Assembly (NCBI GenBank): GCA_016617855.1
Contig: JAECUM010001118.1
Coordinates: forward strand, 23,975-87,974
DNA length: 64,000 bases
Source: Megalonaias nervosa
Taxonomy: Eukaryota > Mollusca > Bivalvia > Unionida > Unionidae
Reading direction: 5' to 3'
Shown: positions 23,401-36,700 of the stretch, one piece after another
How the letters are laid out: every line of letters starts with the position of its first letter
Position numbering within the stretch: the stretch's first letter is position 1
Notes under the pieces: model-generated
The model's input: only the letters and a program-made list of their open reading frames with translations
Told to the model about the DNA's origin: nothing
Database searches by the model: none
Translations under genes and position numbers: made by a program

Positions 23401-26400
23401 AAGGAATGACTGCTCTAACGATAATGAATTTGTCAGGTGCCGACACATGCTGAACGTGGATGAATGACAACATCAAAATTCAGCTAACGTTAAGCTAATA
23501 TGGTGCAAACAATCAATGCCAAAGAGAATCATAATACTGAAGCACACATAGACCACTGACAACAATGCTAAAGGTGTTCACAAAGCATAGTCTGTTTCAA
23601 AGAATAACCATAAACAATTGCCAGTCTTTGCTGATGCACAATCTTAATTCTGTTATTGATGCTGATTAATCCAGTTTGCAAAGACAAGTTTTTCTTCTGA
23701 TGATGATTATTAATTCAACTCTCCTAAATAAACAGAAATGAACTGTGCATGTTTGTTGTTCCCATCATTTTTGTTTGTCATTGGTTTCAGATTCCAAGTT
23801 CATACTCATGACTGATATAAAAGAAATCCTCTTTATATGAATAAATTCATGACACATCACACAAAATAGTTATTCCTAACTTTAAAAGACCATATGTGAT
23901 TCAACTAACAAAACTATCACCCTGTGGATTAAAAAATAAATACAATATTAAAGGAGGTGATTTACTACAAAGTAAACTACCAAAACATGCTCCAAACTTT
24001 TAAATGTACATTACAAAGTGTTCTCCTGTAAACATGAACCCCTTGCCAACATGAACACAATTATATTATACAGACTGGTATGTGGAAATATATGTCACTC
24101 AAGCCTGAAAATTAGGTCACTGTGACCTATGTCTTGGTATGGTCGTTACTCTCTTTGAGCTGCAACCACATACCATTTGTAATCAGTGTAGCAAACTAGG
24201 GTCCAATAAATTGAGGGTGTAATGAAAAGACAAATGTCATTCAAGTGTGAAAACTAGGTTACAGTGACCCAGTTTTTGTATGGTTCAGCCACCTTGAGAT
24301 GCTTCCATGACAGGGTCCAAGATATTGAGAATGTAACAAATGGAAAGATCTAAACATAAGTCACATGAGCAGGACAATTAAGGTACAATGACCAAGTATT
24401 TATATGGTTGGATTACCTTGATATGCATCCACAATGCAATTTTCGTAACTGCAGGTGAAATAGGGTCCAAGATATGCAGAATATAATACACAGACAGCTA
24501 AAATAATCTCACAAAGGGACTGGCACCCTACCAGACTGAAAGAATTTACAGAAATCCAAGATATGTCTGTTTCTTCTTTTAACTGTCGAGTGTTGACACC
24601 AGATCTAATATTCTTGAGCCATAACAAGACTTTCAAGATATATGCAAGACTAGCGCCATTTTCATTTAGGACAAACAAGGCATCATTAAAAGTCTTTTAG
24701 TGAAACTCCTATGTTAGGATGACCATTTATTCAGAAGTAATAACAAGATTTTCAAGATGACCCTTATGGCACCATTATCACTAATGACCACTTAGATACT
24801 GTCAGACATATTCTGTTGACTAACCCAATAATGATATGACTGTCAATTCAGGAAAAGTCATGACAGCAAGATTTTCAAGATGGCTACCATGGTGGCCATG
24901 CTGGATGCCAAATTGGCATCATTTATATTTAGGGCCAACGAGTGCCAGAAGTTTTCTTATGAAAACCGCTTATTGATGTGATTTTCCAATGAGAATGAGT
25001 AGCCTTAACAAGATTTTCAAGATGGGTGCTAGTTTCATTCAGGAACAACTAGAAATCAAAAGAAGTCTTTTTGGCACAAACCACAGTACAATATGAGGAG
25101 TAGCAATAACAAAATCTTCAAGCTCACCACCATTGCAGCCATTATTAAAAGTATCGGAATGTTTTTCGTTTAGGACAGACTAGACAATATAAGGTCTTTT
25201 AGTGAAAACCCATAGGCCCATCCATTCAGAAGCAGTAGCAATAACAATATTTCCACAATGGCTACTATAGTTTCAATATTGGCTGTCCAAAGAATATCTT
25301 TTTCATTATTGTGAAGTTTCAAGGCAATTCTCCAAGTAAAGTGTATTTGAGGATGAGTAGTGCTAGCAAACGTGTGTGCTAATGGTCAGACAAATGACAC
25401 ACAGATGTACAATGGATAACAGGCCAGCCAACAGAATCTTCTGGTCTATGACCAGTTGAACACTAATGTCACTCAAGCATTAATATACGATCACAGTGCC
25501 ATAAGTATATATGGTCAAGTTACTCCCATCAAGATGCATCCACAATCCAATTTCATGTATGTAGGTGAAACAGTCCAAGATAATGGGAGTGTAATGAATA
25601 AATTTGCAGAATATTAAAGACATTACTCAAGCATGAAAATTACGTCACATTAACCTAGTCTTCACACTGTTAAGTGTTTTCTTTGGCTTGAAAACAAAAA
25701 TTTTCATGACCATTGGTGAAATAGGTTCCACCATCATAGATAGTGAGGAGTGTAACAAATGGAAAGCTGAAAATACAAGTCTCTTAAGTGTGAATATGAC
25801 CTAGTACTGGTATAGTTGTCACAATGACCTAGTACTGGTATAGTTGAGTAACTTTTATCAAGAAGTACCTGCAAAACAATTTTGATGAGTGCAGGAAAAA
25901 TAAAGTCCAAGATATGAAGTGTGTAACAAACGAAAGCTGAAAATACAAAAGTCACACAAGCAAGAAAATTAGGTCAAATTGGGGTGTTTTTGTATGGCTT
26001 AGTTATATTCATCCAATATACCCACATACCAATATTATTTTTGAAATATGGTCCAAGACATTGAAGGTGCACAGCTGAAAATACAGGAGTCACTAAAACC
26101 TTCACATTAGGTCACATTAACCTTGTTTTGGTACGCTGAATTACTTTCATCCTGATATATCTTAATACCAATTTTCATTAGAATATGTGGAACAATATAG
26201 GTGTAACCAACAAACAGCTGAAAATACTAAAGTTGCTCAAGTGTTAGAATTCCCAAGATGCATCTACATGACCAATTTTGTAACTGTGCATGAAACAGGA
26301 TCTGAGATATTGAGTGCCAACTAATAATGACAGGATTACAAATAAAGGACCAAAGAAACAAATGAACAAAGAAACATAATGAATAATGCTAAATCCCCTC

Positions 26401-29400
26401 CCATCTTTGTTTGCATGGGGATAAAAAAACATGTACCAAATAACCAACATACTCAATACATTTTTCAAAAGATGGATTGGTTTGGTGTTTTATAGCACTA
26501 TAATATAAGTAGGCTATTTAGTGCTGACCACTGTAGCTGACTAGGATTGATCCGATGACAGGATTTGAACCTGCACCATTTTGGTTTCGAGTCTGGCACA
26601 CTAACCTTTGAACTACAGCAACTCCTGCCTCCATTAGTCACCTCTTATGACATGCAGGAAAGTGCATTGAGAGTATTCTATGTCCCCAATCCCACAGGGG
26701 TTCAGAATAGGGATCCCTAATTCCACATGGGTGTCAGAAGAGGGAAATCATGCAGACTTTAACACATGGTACTTTAGAAAAGGAATCACATGGTAATAGA
26801 CCTACTATTATTTGAATCAATGACATGGTAATAGACCTACTATTATTTGAATCAATGACATCAAGTAATGCCAAGTTATTTAGTAGCACAAGCCGAACAT
26901 GTCACCTTGCAAGTAAGAAACTGGCATGCAAACTAATGGGATGCAATGTTCACGATCATACTGCTACTAACTCATACTGCAACTAACTAAAAACCTTTTC
27001 AAAATCAAATGCACTTTTAAGTGTAATCTAGAAATCACAATGCAAGCTGCGGCAGAAAAGAATCGTACAAGTGTGTGTGTGTATGTGCGTGTGTTTGTGT
27101 GTTTTTTTAAAACTATTTTTAACATATCTTTAATAATTTCTCAGTCATATCGCTACGATGTCTGCAGTGTGGCAGTTTACAGTGATATCTAGCACTGGGG
27201 CATCATGCCGCAGACATGTAGCATCATGTCCCTCTTAATGCTGAGTGCCATGCAAGGCAGCTGCTACTACAATTTTTATAAGTCTTTGGTATGACTCAGC
27301 CAGGGTTTGAGCCCTTGACCTCCTGCATCTGAGGTGGATGCTTTAACCATTTAGGCCATGAAGAAATGAGGCAATAAAAGTGTGTGTGTATTTTGGATTG
27401 TTAACGTAGCTTTAACAATTTTTCAGTCATATCGCTACGATGTCTGCAGTGTGGCAGTTTATAGTGATGTCTAGCACTGGGGCATCATGCTGCAGATATG
27501 AAGCTTCATGTCCCACCGTCACATTATCCTGACAACAAGCCAACCAGTCCTAACACTAACCTCTTAATGCTGAGCGCCTAGCAAGGCAGCTGTTAGTACC
27601 ATTCTTTTAAGTCTTTGGTATGGTTCAGCTAGGGTTTGAACCTGCAACCTCCCATATCCAATACGAACTCTCTAACCACTAGGCCATTGGAATGGTCCGG
27701 CAATATAAGTCAAGTGCCTTGGCCTATGTATGGTATGTAGTGCTCAGGCTACAGGAGTCACATGCCTTATCACAAGTTTGATCTGCAGTGCTGAGGCTAC
27801 AGGAGTGAAGTGCCGTATCACAAATATCATATTTAACGTAAGGCAACAGTAGTCAAGTGCCATATTACATGTATGATCTATAGCACTGAGGCAACCGAAG
27901 CCAAGAGCCTGACACAGAGAAACATCATGGTGGCCAACTGTGACTGACCTGAACAGGATTTGAACCCACCAGCCACTAATTTTAAGTCCTGCTCTAACCA
28001 TTTAGTGTGTAACCACTGAACCAGTGTGATCCCTACAGTGAGATCCAAATAACTCAACTTTCACAATACTGTTACCTCAGCTACTGCATGATCAAACAAC
28101 CTGCAATAATCATGACTGAAAGACAATGCCCTGTGACAAAATTTATTAGGGTTGTCAATCTAAGTCCTTCATGAAAGTACTAATCAAATTTCATCACTGT
28201 ACATGCAACTCTCTAACAACAAACAGGTGCTAAATGCAAACATTAATTTGACACCTTCAGAAACTATGACAACAAAACTTCTCAGAGAAGTGATATTTAT
28301 ATCTCACCTATACATTGCATGCAAAATGGTAAAAGTATATTCATACAATTCTATGGCTCCATACCAACCATCATCCATGATGCATGAAAAATGCACAATG
28401 AAACTTAATGCTTGGGAGATAATTTCATCAAAAACCGAGTGCCAGGGGTGGAAATTTCTACCTATGCATATCATGAAGCATTCCCTCCAAACACAGAAAA
28501 CTCATCAAGGGAAGATACTCACGCTGTGATAAAGAAGAACCTGGCCGCACTCGATTGCGACTATCTTGAGGTGAAACGCGACTTGCAGAAGAAGTGTAAG
28601 TATTGCTTGAACCTGTTCTTGGGCGGGCTGGAAGGAAAAGCCAATGGAATCGGTGCAACTAATCAGTTAACTGATCTGCCTAACAAAGCAAGCGTAAGAA
28701 AAAAAATAATACAATGTTGCAACAAAGAAAAACTACTTTAGAAAATAAGCTCCAGTTACATGCAGATTCAGTTTTCTTTACTACTGTTTTTTAATGTGTT
28801 CAAAATGAGACATAAGCAAACTAATACCTAGGCTTAGCATAAATGATAAAGAAATGAAAGTATATGGAAATATCTGACTATTCTTCAAACCTGAAATATT
28901 CCAACTTTTGAACACCTTTTAAAAACATTTAAATTCATAAACTTTTCTTGACTTTTAAAACTCTGAATCAATTTAATATACAGAATAAGTTAATAATTCA
29001 TTAATTTAATATTTTAGTAATCCTACATGAAATTTGCCAGAAAGAACACATACAAAATAAAAAGCAACTTTTCTTCCTACAATTCTTCTGGTACCAGTAC
29101 ACAAGTCTTATGCAAACTTGGAGATAAATATTTTACCTTTTTCTCATTTTACATGTATATAAAATCAATTTTCCAAAGGACAAAAATTATGTTATGCCTA
29201 GAATTATTTTTTAAAAAACTGCAGAATAAACATATGTCTGAAAATTCAAAATGTAAGCAGCAGTAAATTGAAAATATAGCATCATAAATAAAAATATGAC
29301 AAACATGAAAAGGAAGATTTGCAATTTTAAAGTCAAACTTGCCTGCTAGAGTTTGCCAGTACAAAAAAAGCTGGTCACTGTGACCTAAAAGTGATTAATA

Positions 29401-32400
29401 ATTATACAAGACAATATTTGGTTATGTTCTTAAAGACACTGTACTTCTATAGTGAGCAATAAAAACAAGCCAAACTTTGAAGGGGACTGTGAAAATAAAC
29501 TATAGGAATGGTGAGCAGTTTACTCAAGTAAATACAAAACCACCTCTCCTTCACTGCGCATAAACCAAATGACCAAAATGAATCAACAGTTTTGAAAAAA
29601 AAACAAGCACAATTTTTATGAAAAGATTGCAAGTTCAATGACTGGTTGACATGCACATTATCTGATGATGACGGTTAATCTGTACCAAATTTTACAGCAA
29701 TCCACTAAAATTGCAAGAGAAGTTGCATCCATAATAATCATATATTGCATCGAGCAGTAAGTCAAAAAGTGCAATAACTCTTACAAAACTTGGAAGAACA
29801 GAAAGTTTTGTCAATATGTGAATCTTCTGATGATTATCAGAGTATGTATGAAATTTTTTAAAAATATACTTCACGACAAGTTGCATTCATAAGTATCTGT
29901 CTTAGAATGCATTCACCTGCTGAACAGGGGCCTCGAATGGCCGAGTGGTCTAAAGTGCTCACCGTTACGGATCACTGCCATCTCACCTCTGTCTGCATAG
30001 GTTCGAGTCTCGGGCTCGGTCAATGTGGGTATGTGGGAAAGCTTGCCAGTAGCTTCTCATGGGTCGGTGGTTCTTTCCGGGGTTTTCCCGGGTTCTTCCT
30101 CCACCACTGATACTGGCTGCCATGTATAGCCTATCCTGTGCTAAAAAAATGGCATTAAACCCTATAACAACAACAACAACAACAACAACAACCTGCAGGA
30201 CATGGGCAATAACTCCAAAGTGATTTGTTGATATGTACATCTTCAGGAGATGACCCTAATACTTCCCAATTTTCATCGCAGTCCATCAGATACTGCAGAC
30301 ATTGTTCAAACAAGATTGTGCCAGATGGAAGTAGGGATGCATTGACTGACACAAAGTATTACTACATACCAATGTCTAAAATTTACCAATGAGACAAAAG
30401 TTGGTTATTGTAATAAAATGTAGATCTCATAATGCAGTGGAGAATGATACAAAATATCATGAAAATATTGTGGTTTACGTCTGAATCCTACTTACACTGC
30501 GAATTTAACACAAGCTACTGATAAAAGAAAATAAAACAGTAAAAAGCTCAAGAATCTGCTATTAAAATTTAAGCAGCAAAACAGCAAACTTGCATTTAGC
30601 AAAAAAAGGTATGCAAAATTAGCAAAATTTTGAATATATCTATACAAGTAATGAAACTTCTAAAAGTCTCATTTGTGGCTGAGGTTGAGAGAGGGATGTT
30701 TGTTTCTACCTTATCATTTTAAATTGAACCATATCATTTTCAATCAAGACCTAACAATGTAAACAGATAGTTTAATTTTGTAAGAGTACATGTGGGGCTG
30801 AAAATAGCTTTTTGCTCATTTTCATGTTTGTATAAATTAAAATTATTCATGTGGTTTAGTAATCATACTTGCATTAAACAAGGATTAAAAATGAAGTCAA
30901 ACTGATAATAAAAACTGAACTAGATTAATGTTTGTAAAACACAAAGGCTGATGTCAAACAACCCAGACTCAAAAGTTAATGTCCTAAAAAACTTAAAACT
31001 GTAGATAAATAGGAAAAATATTAAAAAAATAATTTCCATTGCGTCTTTATTTGCGTTGCGTTCCATTTTCTATTTCATACAGGAATATCCATGATGTAAG
31101 GAAATATAGCAAATCACTCTCTTTCCTTCTCAAGTTTTCATTTTCTTGAAGTTTATATCCAAATATTTCGGAACCTACTCCACTATGACTCTAACTACAT
31201 AAATGTAGCTAAAAGAAATTGTATTTCACATTTCTCTCTCTTCAGCATCAAGTTTCTTAACATTTAAAAAACAATAATTATTGCTCAAATTAAATCTTCT
31301 GGGGCTCCCCATCTTCCATTTCAGTGAATGCCATTTCCAAACATTTTCTTTCACCAAACTGCATATACACAGTTTCTATCTACATTCCTTTCCTTGTACA
31401 ACCAAATAACCCACACTGTACACCACAACTAAAAGTAAGGGGAGTTTTGTGTATTTATCTCCTGTTGACAAAAATTTGCTCTTCAGCCAGCCAAATCCAC
31501 TGAAAAGAAACTAACAATTCACAGTTGTTGTGGAGGATCATGGAGATTTGGATGATTCAAAAATATATTTCCTCAAAGAATGTTACAAAATAAAACATGG
31601 CAGACTTGATCAAATAATGACTTGATTAGCATGGAAAATGCACACAAGTCACATTGGGTTATTATGATCAGAGATATGTGGTTCTCTTTAAGGACTTGAA
31701 ATGTAATCAAAAATTCCAGTTTCCATCTTTATCTATCATTCACAATATTAATGTCTGTATTTCTGAAAAGTCATTGCACAGGAAAATGCAGTAATAACCC
31801 ACCTTTCCACAAATTTAAATGAAACAAAAATCATTTGAAAGCAGCTTTAAAATTGTAACTTGCAAATGAAAGTTGACTAATAACCTGTATAGAAAAGTGC
31901 CCAAAAATAATTTGATAATTACCATAATACTCGTGTATAAGTCACGTCAAACTGCAAACAACTAAGCTCCTGATCTGGCATAACATAATATGCCTACAGA
32001 TGATTACTGATTACTCCTAATAAATTGCACAAACCCAGATCTGCCAGCATATTATGCAATAGCAGATCTGGGTTTGTGTAGTTATACAGTTGGACACGTC
32101 GTATAAGCAAGTATATAGGGAACTCAGTTGATACACAAGTTGGAAACCCTCTATACGCTATTGGCTTTGCGAGTCATTTCCTAACAAACTGCATAGACCT
32201 AGATCTACCAGTGAATAATGTCAGATCTGTCAGTGCAATTTGCAGTTGGATTTGACTCATGAACTAGTATATATATGAATTTTGCCCCAAAAATGAATGA
32301 AAGAATCATATATATGTTGGGGTCAATAGTATTTTACTCATCTGCAGTTTTTTTCACCCACTTTCAAATTTCACTGAAAGAATATATTAAGGAAGGTGAT

Positions 32401-33729
32401 AATACAAAAATTATGACCCATCCTAGGTGGGATGATAGTAAGTAATGGAGCAACTTTTAATGCAAAATTTGAAAAACTTTGTTTAATACTTCAAAAATTT
32501 TGAACTACAGGATATCATAAAAATGAAGCATCATATGAAATTATTTGGAAAATGGCCTAAATTATAACAACAATGCCCATTTAGGGTTCTCAATTCACTA
32601 AGTATTTTTTTTGTTGCAGCAATGAACTGTATACTTGTGCAAATAAGTGATATTTACAGTCAATATGTACATATTTAGCTTCCAAAGTAACAAATGCTTG
32701 GCCAAATTGGTGCTGTAATGGTGGAATGTCATGTGATATAAACATAGCCACATCCTTTAAAATCATCACTGAAGAGTCTAAAATAGACTATCTTAGAGGG
32801 GTTCTTATATGATGGAAAAACCAGGCAGGTTGCCACACTATACAATTCCAAGAACATCAATACAACATCATGTAAAGAATGAAGTCTAAACACAACTCTA
32901 GTATACAAGAGTCACTTGAAAGGACTGATGCAATTCTGTTTGAAACAAAATTTGTCTGATTCAAAATATGATTGTTTTTCCATTTTAACTGCTGAGTGTC
33001 GAAACTATATCTGATATTCTTGAGTGAAAAGATTTTCAAATTAGCCACTGTGGCTGCCATATTGGATGTAAGATCAGCATCATTTTTATGATGAACAAGA
33101 CACCATTAGGAGACTTTTGATGATAACCTCATGCTGATATCACTATTAATCCATGAAAAGTAGTGACAGGATTTCCAACATATTCATTGAGGAAACCATA
33201 TCTGCGGTCAAAGAAGTTTTCTTAGATACTTGCATGCAAATAACTCACTGATCCATAAGCTATATTTGCCAAGTTATGTATAATGCAACCAAACTGCAAA
33301 CTTAAAAACGCAATTTGATTAAAATTAAGACGTACTTATCGATAAGCAGATCTGACAGGCACCATTGAAAGTACATGTTCTAGAAGCCTTTGGAATTCCC
33401 TATCCACTTGGTTGTACAAGATAAATGATGCATTCATGTAATCTGATTGTTGAATCAAAAGGTCAACATAAGGTGGTTTTGTATCTGTGTCTGTCAGATC
33501 TACTTGTTGATAACTTCCATTTTCTTTTTGAACAGTGTTACAACAACTATCCTTCTCTCAACCTTCAATGGAAAATAAGTTAGATACTTCAATATCCAAT
33601 CCTCACTCTCCCCTAACCTGACAATGTTGGTTTTTATGATGCCATTACCTACTAAATAAAACAGAACTTCTGTGATATGAAATGAGTTACAATCTTAACA
33701 GCTCTCTTGTTTCTGATTTTTATTATTTA

Positions 33730-33779
<50 letters not shown>

Positions 33780-36700
33780 ATATACACATATATATACACA
33801 CACACACACAAACAGATCGTATTTTGCTAACTATATACTGATGCTCACTAAAGAGATTATGCAAACACCTTTCAAAATATTGGAAACTTGCAAATTTCAT
33901 TAAACGATTTGAAAAGAAAATTTTCTTCTTTATTTATTAGAAATTTCCACTTTTTGAAGCATTCTGTCTAACTTTAGTTCTAAGTGTCTACTTTACTTCT
34001 ATGAAGATGCATCTTTCAATACATCCATTGACATGATTTACATAGTGTAAGTTTTTATGTCAAAACCAAATCGTAAAAACCTGGTAACTGCCATGCACAT
34101 TACACCAGATGTCCGATAATACACCAGATGCTTATAAAAGCATAGCTTTATATATTTGGCCACTTCATCATGATTAGTAGAAATTAATATACAATTCCCA
34201 AAAATATGTTCAAAAGAATGGATATATGAAATATGATACAACGGAAAAATTATCCATAACTTGGAATAGGAAAAAAGGAATGATTTCCATTTATAAAGAA
34301 ACCATAACCATAAAACCCAGACAGATGTAAACTTGCAGCCAAGAAAAGCAATCCTTTCCCATGGGCAAGGAAATAATGATCATTCCTTACTTTTTACATA
34401 TTGTAACAACAGATTGGAAAAAGTTAAATCGTTACAGAACTATATATATGAAAGCTTTCCAAAATGCAAACATTATTCCCTCCACTGGAAGGCCACTGTT
34501 GATGCCATCTTTAAGCGATTAAAAACTAAAAATACAACAATATAATGTAAAGACAGGCATATGGTAAGCAAGTCATCTTGTTTATACTTATTTATTTGCT
34601 TGTTTGTTCATTTGTTTGTTTATTCATTCATCCTACCATATTTAGGTTCAAGATTAATCCAGGACTAAATATTCTATAGATCTATGCCATAGTGTTTCAG
34701 GAAGCATTCAATGCAAGCCAATTACAGGAGCCTACAGAAATCTATTTAATGATGTGGTCTTTGGATTAATATTTTCTGAATAAGTTCTGTTTCAACTTAT
34801 TTTTCTTACTGATATTCTTCAGTAATTAATTATTTCAACATATTTCCTTATGGTATTCTTCAGTAATTAATTATTTCAACATATCTCCTTCATGGTATTC
34901 TTCAGTAATTAATTATTTTGACATCTCCTTAATGGTATTCTTTCAGTAATTAATTATTTTGACATCTCCTTAATGGTATTCTTTCAGTAATTATTTCAAC
35001 ATATCACCTTATTAGTATTCTTCAGTAATTATTTCAACATATATCCCTACAGGTATTCTTCAGTGAATATTTTTAACATATCTCCTTGTTGGTTTTCTTC
35101 AGTAATGATTTATTTCAGCATTCTCCTTATTGGTAATATTCAGCAATGAATTCTACTCATTTAAATCTTTTCAGGAGCACAGTTTGTCTCCAGTCAATAA
35201 AATGGAAATGTGTTTTACTTGTACCAGATCCTTTCTTTTTCCCCAAAAGCTTCACACATCCCCATTAATCTGCCATCTTACAATGAATAACCTGTACCTA
35301 TGCAAAAATAACATTGAATCATGGGCATAGTTTGTGCAGGTTCACAGATTGTAGAAGTCTATGCAACCATCCTTATGCTAATAAAAAATTTCTTCCAAAG
35401 CCCCACATGTCCCATAAAGCCATCCTTAAATGATAAATCAATGCTTACGCAAAGATTGTGTAGATCCATGGGAAAGTCGTGATGCTGCTAGCATGCCTGA
35501 TGAAGGCTGCCGCTTCGAAGGTGTTGATCTTACCCTGCTCTGGGCAAGGTCAACTGCACTACTAGAGCGTGCAATCCCATTCTTGGAAGTAAACCCTTTA
35601 AATGTTTCTAAATCTGCAATGGTAATTTGTATGTAGATGTTGATTATGAGATATGAGTACAATATGAAGAAGTGCAGTGTTGCCCACATACACACCACAA
35701 CTTGGTTAAATGGGTAAAATTGTAGCAGTAGTAGTGGTGATCACTTAGATGGTCAGTGGGTTAAGTTAATATTGTATTTGAGTAAATGCAAAACAATGGG
35801 TACTTGGCCTTTTTGTCTTCAAATACTTGTCCATAATCCAGATCTGTTTCACAAATACATTACACTGTACCTCAGGCATGTGCAACTTCCTCCAGGAAAC
35901 TGGTGTGAGAGAGGTTTTTAATGTACCTATATGATGTCAATGTAAATGTGGATAAAAGCATGACACGAGCCAGATATGACCTGTAGGCATTAGGTTGTAC
36001 ATGCCTGTTATATGTTGATTTACCCAAGCTATCTAAATGTGCAGCGTTTCATGTTATACATGAAGCTGAAGAAATAACTTAAATTATGATACAACAAATA
36101 AAAATAATAATCTCCTCCAAAACATGGTTTTCCATGGCAAGTACCCTGTTGTTCATGCAAAGAAAGCCAAAGAAATAGGAAAATATACAACTGAACTGAA
36201 ACCTTTCTCAGAAAAAAAAAACATTTACTATTTTTAAGAGATTTATCATCTAAATCCAAGAATAACAGTAACTACAGTAGATGTACGGACATTTCTAAAA
36301 GTAATTATCAGTTTCCTCTTTCTTTAGCTCAAAACTTTAAACAGATAAAGAAGATCAAAACTCAAGCAGACACATAGCAGCTAGTTCAGCAATCGCAGCA
36401 GCACAACACTGTCACATGAATATCATATGACTATCACATGACTGGCTGCTCTTACCTTCTGTATTTTGCTCAAAGTCCACATCAACATCCAAATCTGGAT
36501 GCAAGGATAAAAAAGAAGAAACAATGACAAGACTACAGGGGATATACATGCAATTAAACAAGACAATCATGTTGGGATGCATTAGATGTGTTTAAAATTG
36601 TTTTCTCTTGAAAGATATGATCAGGTCTAAAACTCGTGCTTTTTCAGACTTGCTCATTTGAAAACATCTTTCCTGTTTATGTTACTTTAAAGAATTTTTG

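Noticed and set aside
28203..28741. Two plus-strand frames of about 108 codons
   Set aside because: They run antisense across exon 12, and the exon 12 splice sites and phase show the minus strand is the coding one.
29938..30012. Functional tRNA-Leu/Ser gene
   Set aside because: The A and B boxes are good, but the anticodon arm and acceptor stem do not form, and the sequence continues into a SINE body with an (AAC)n tail, repeated elsewhere.
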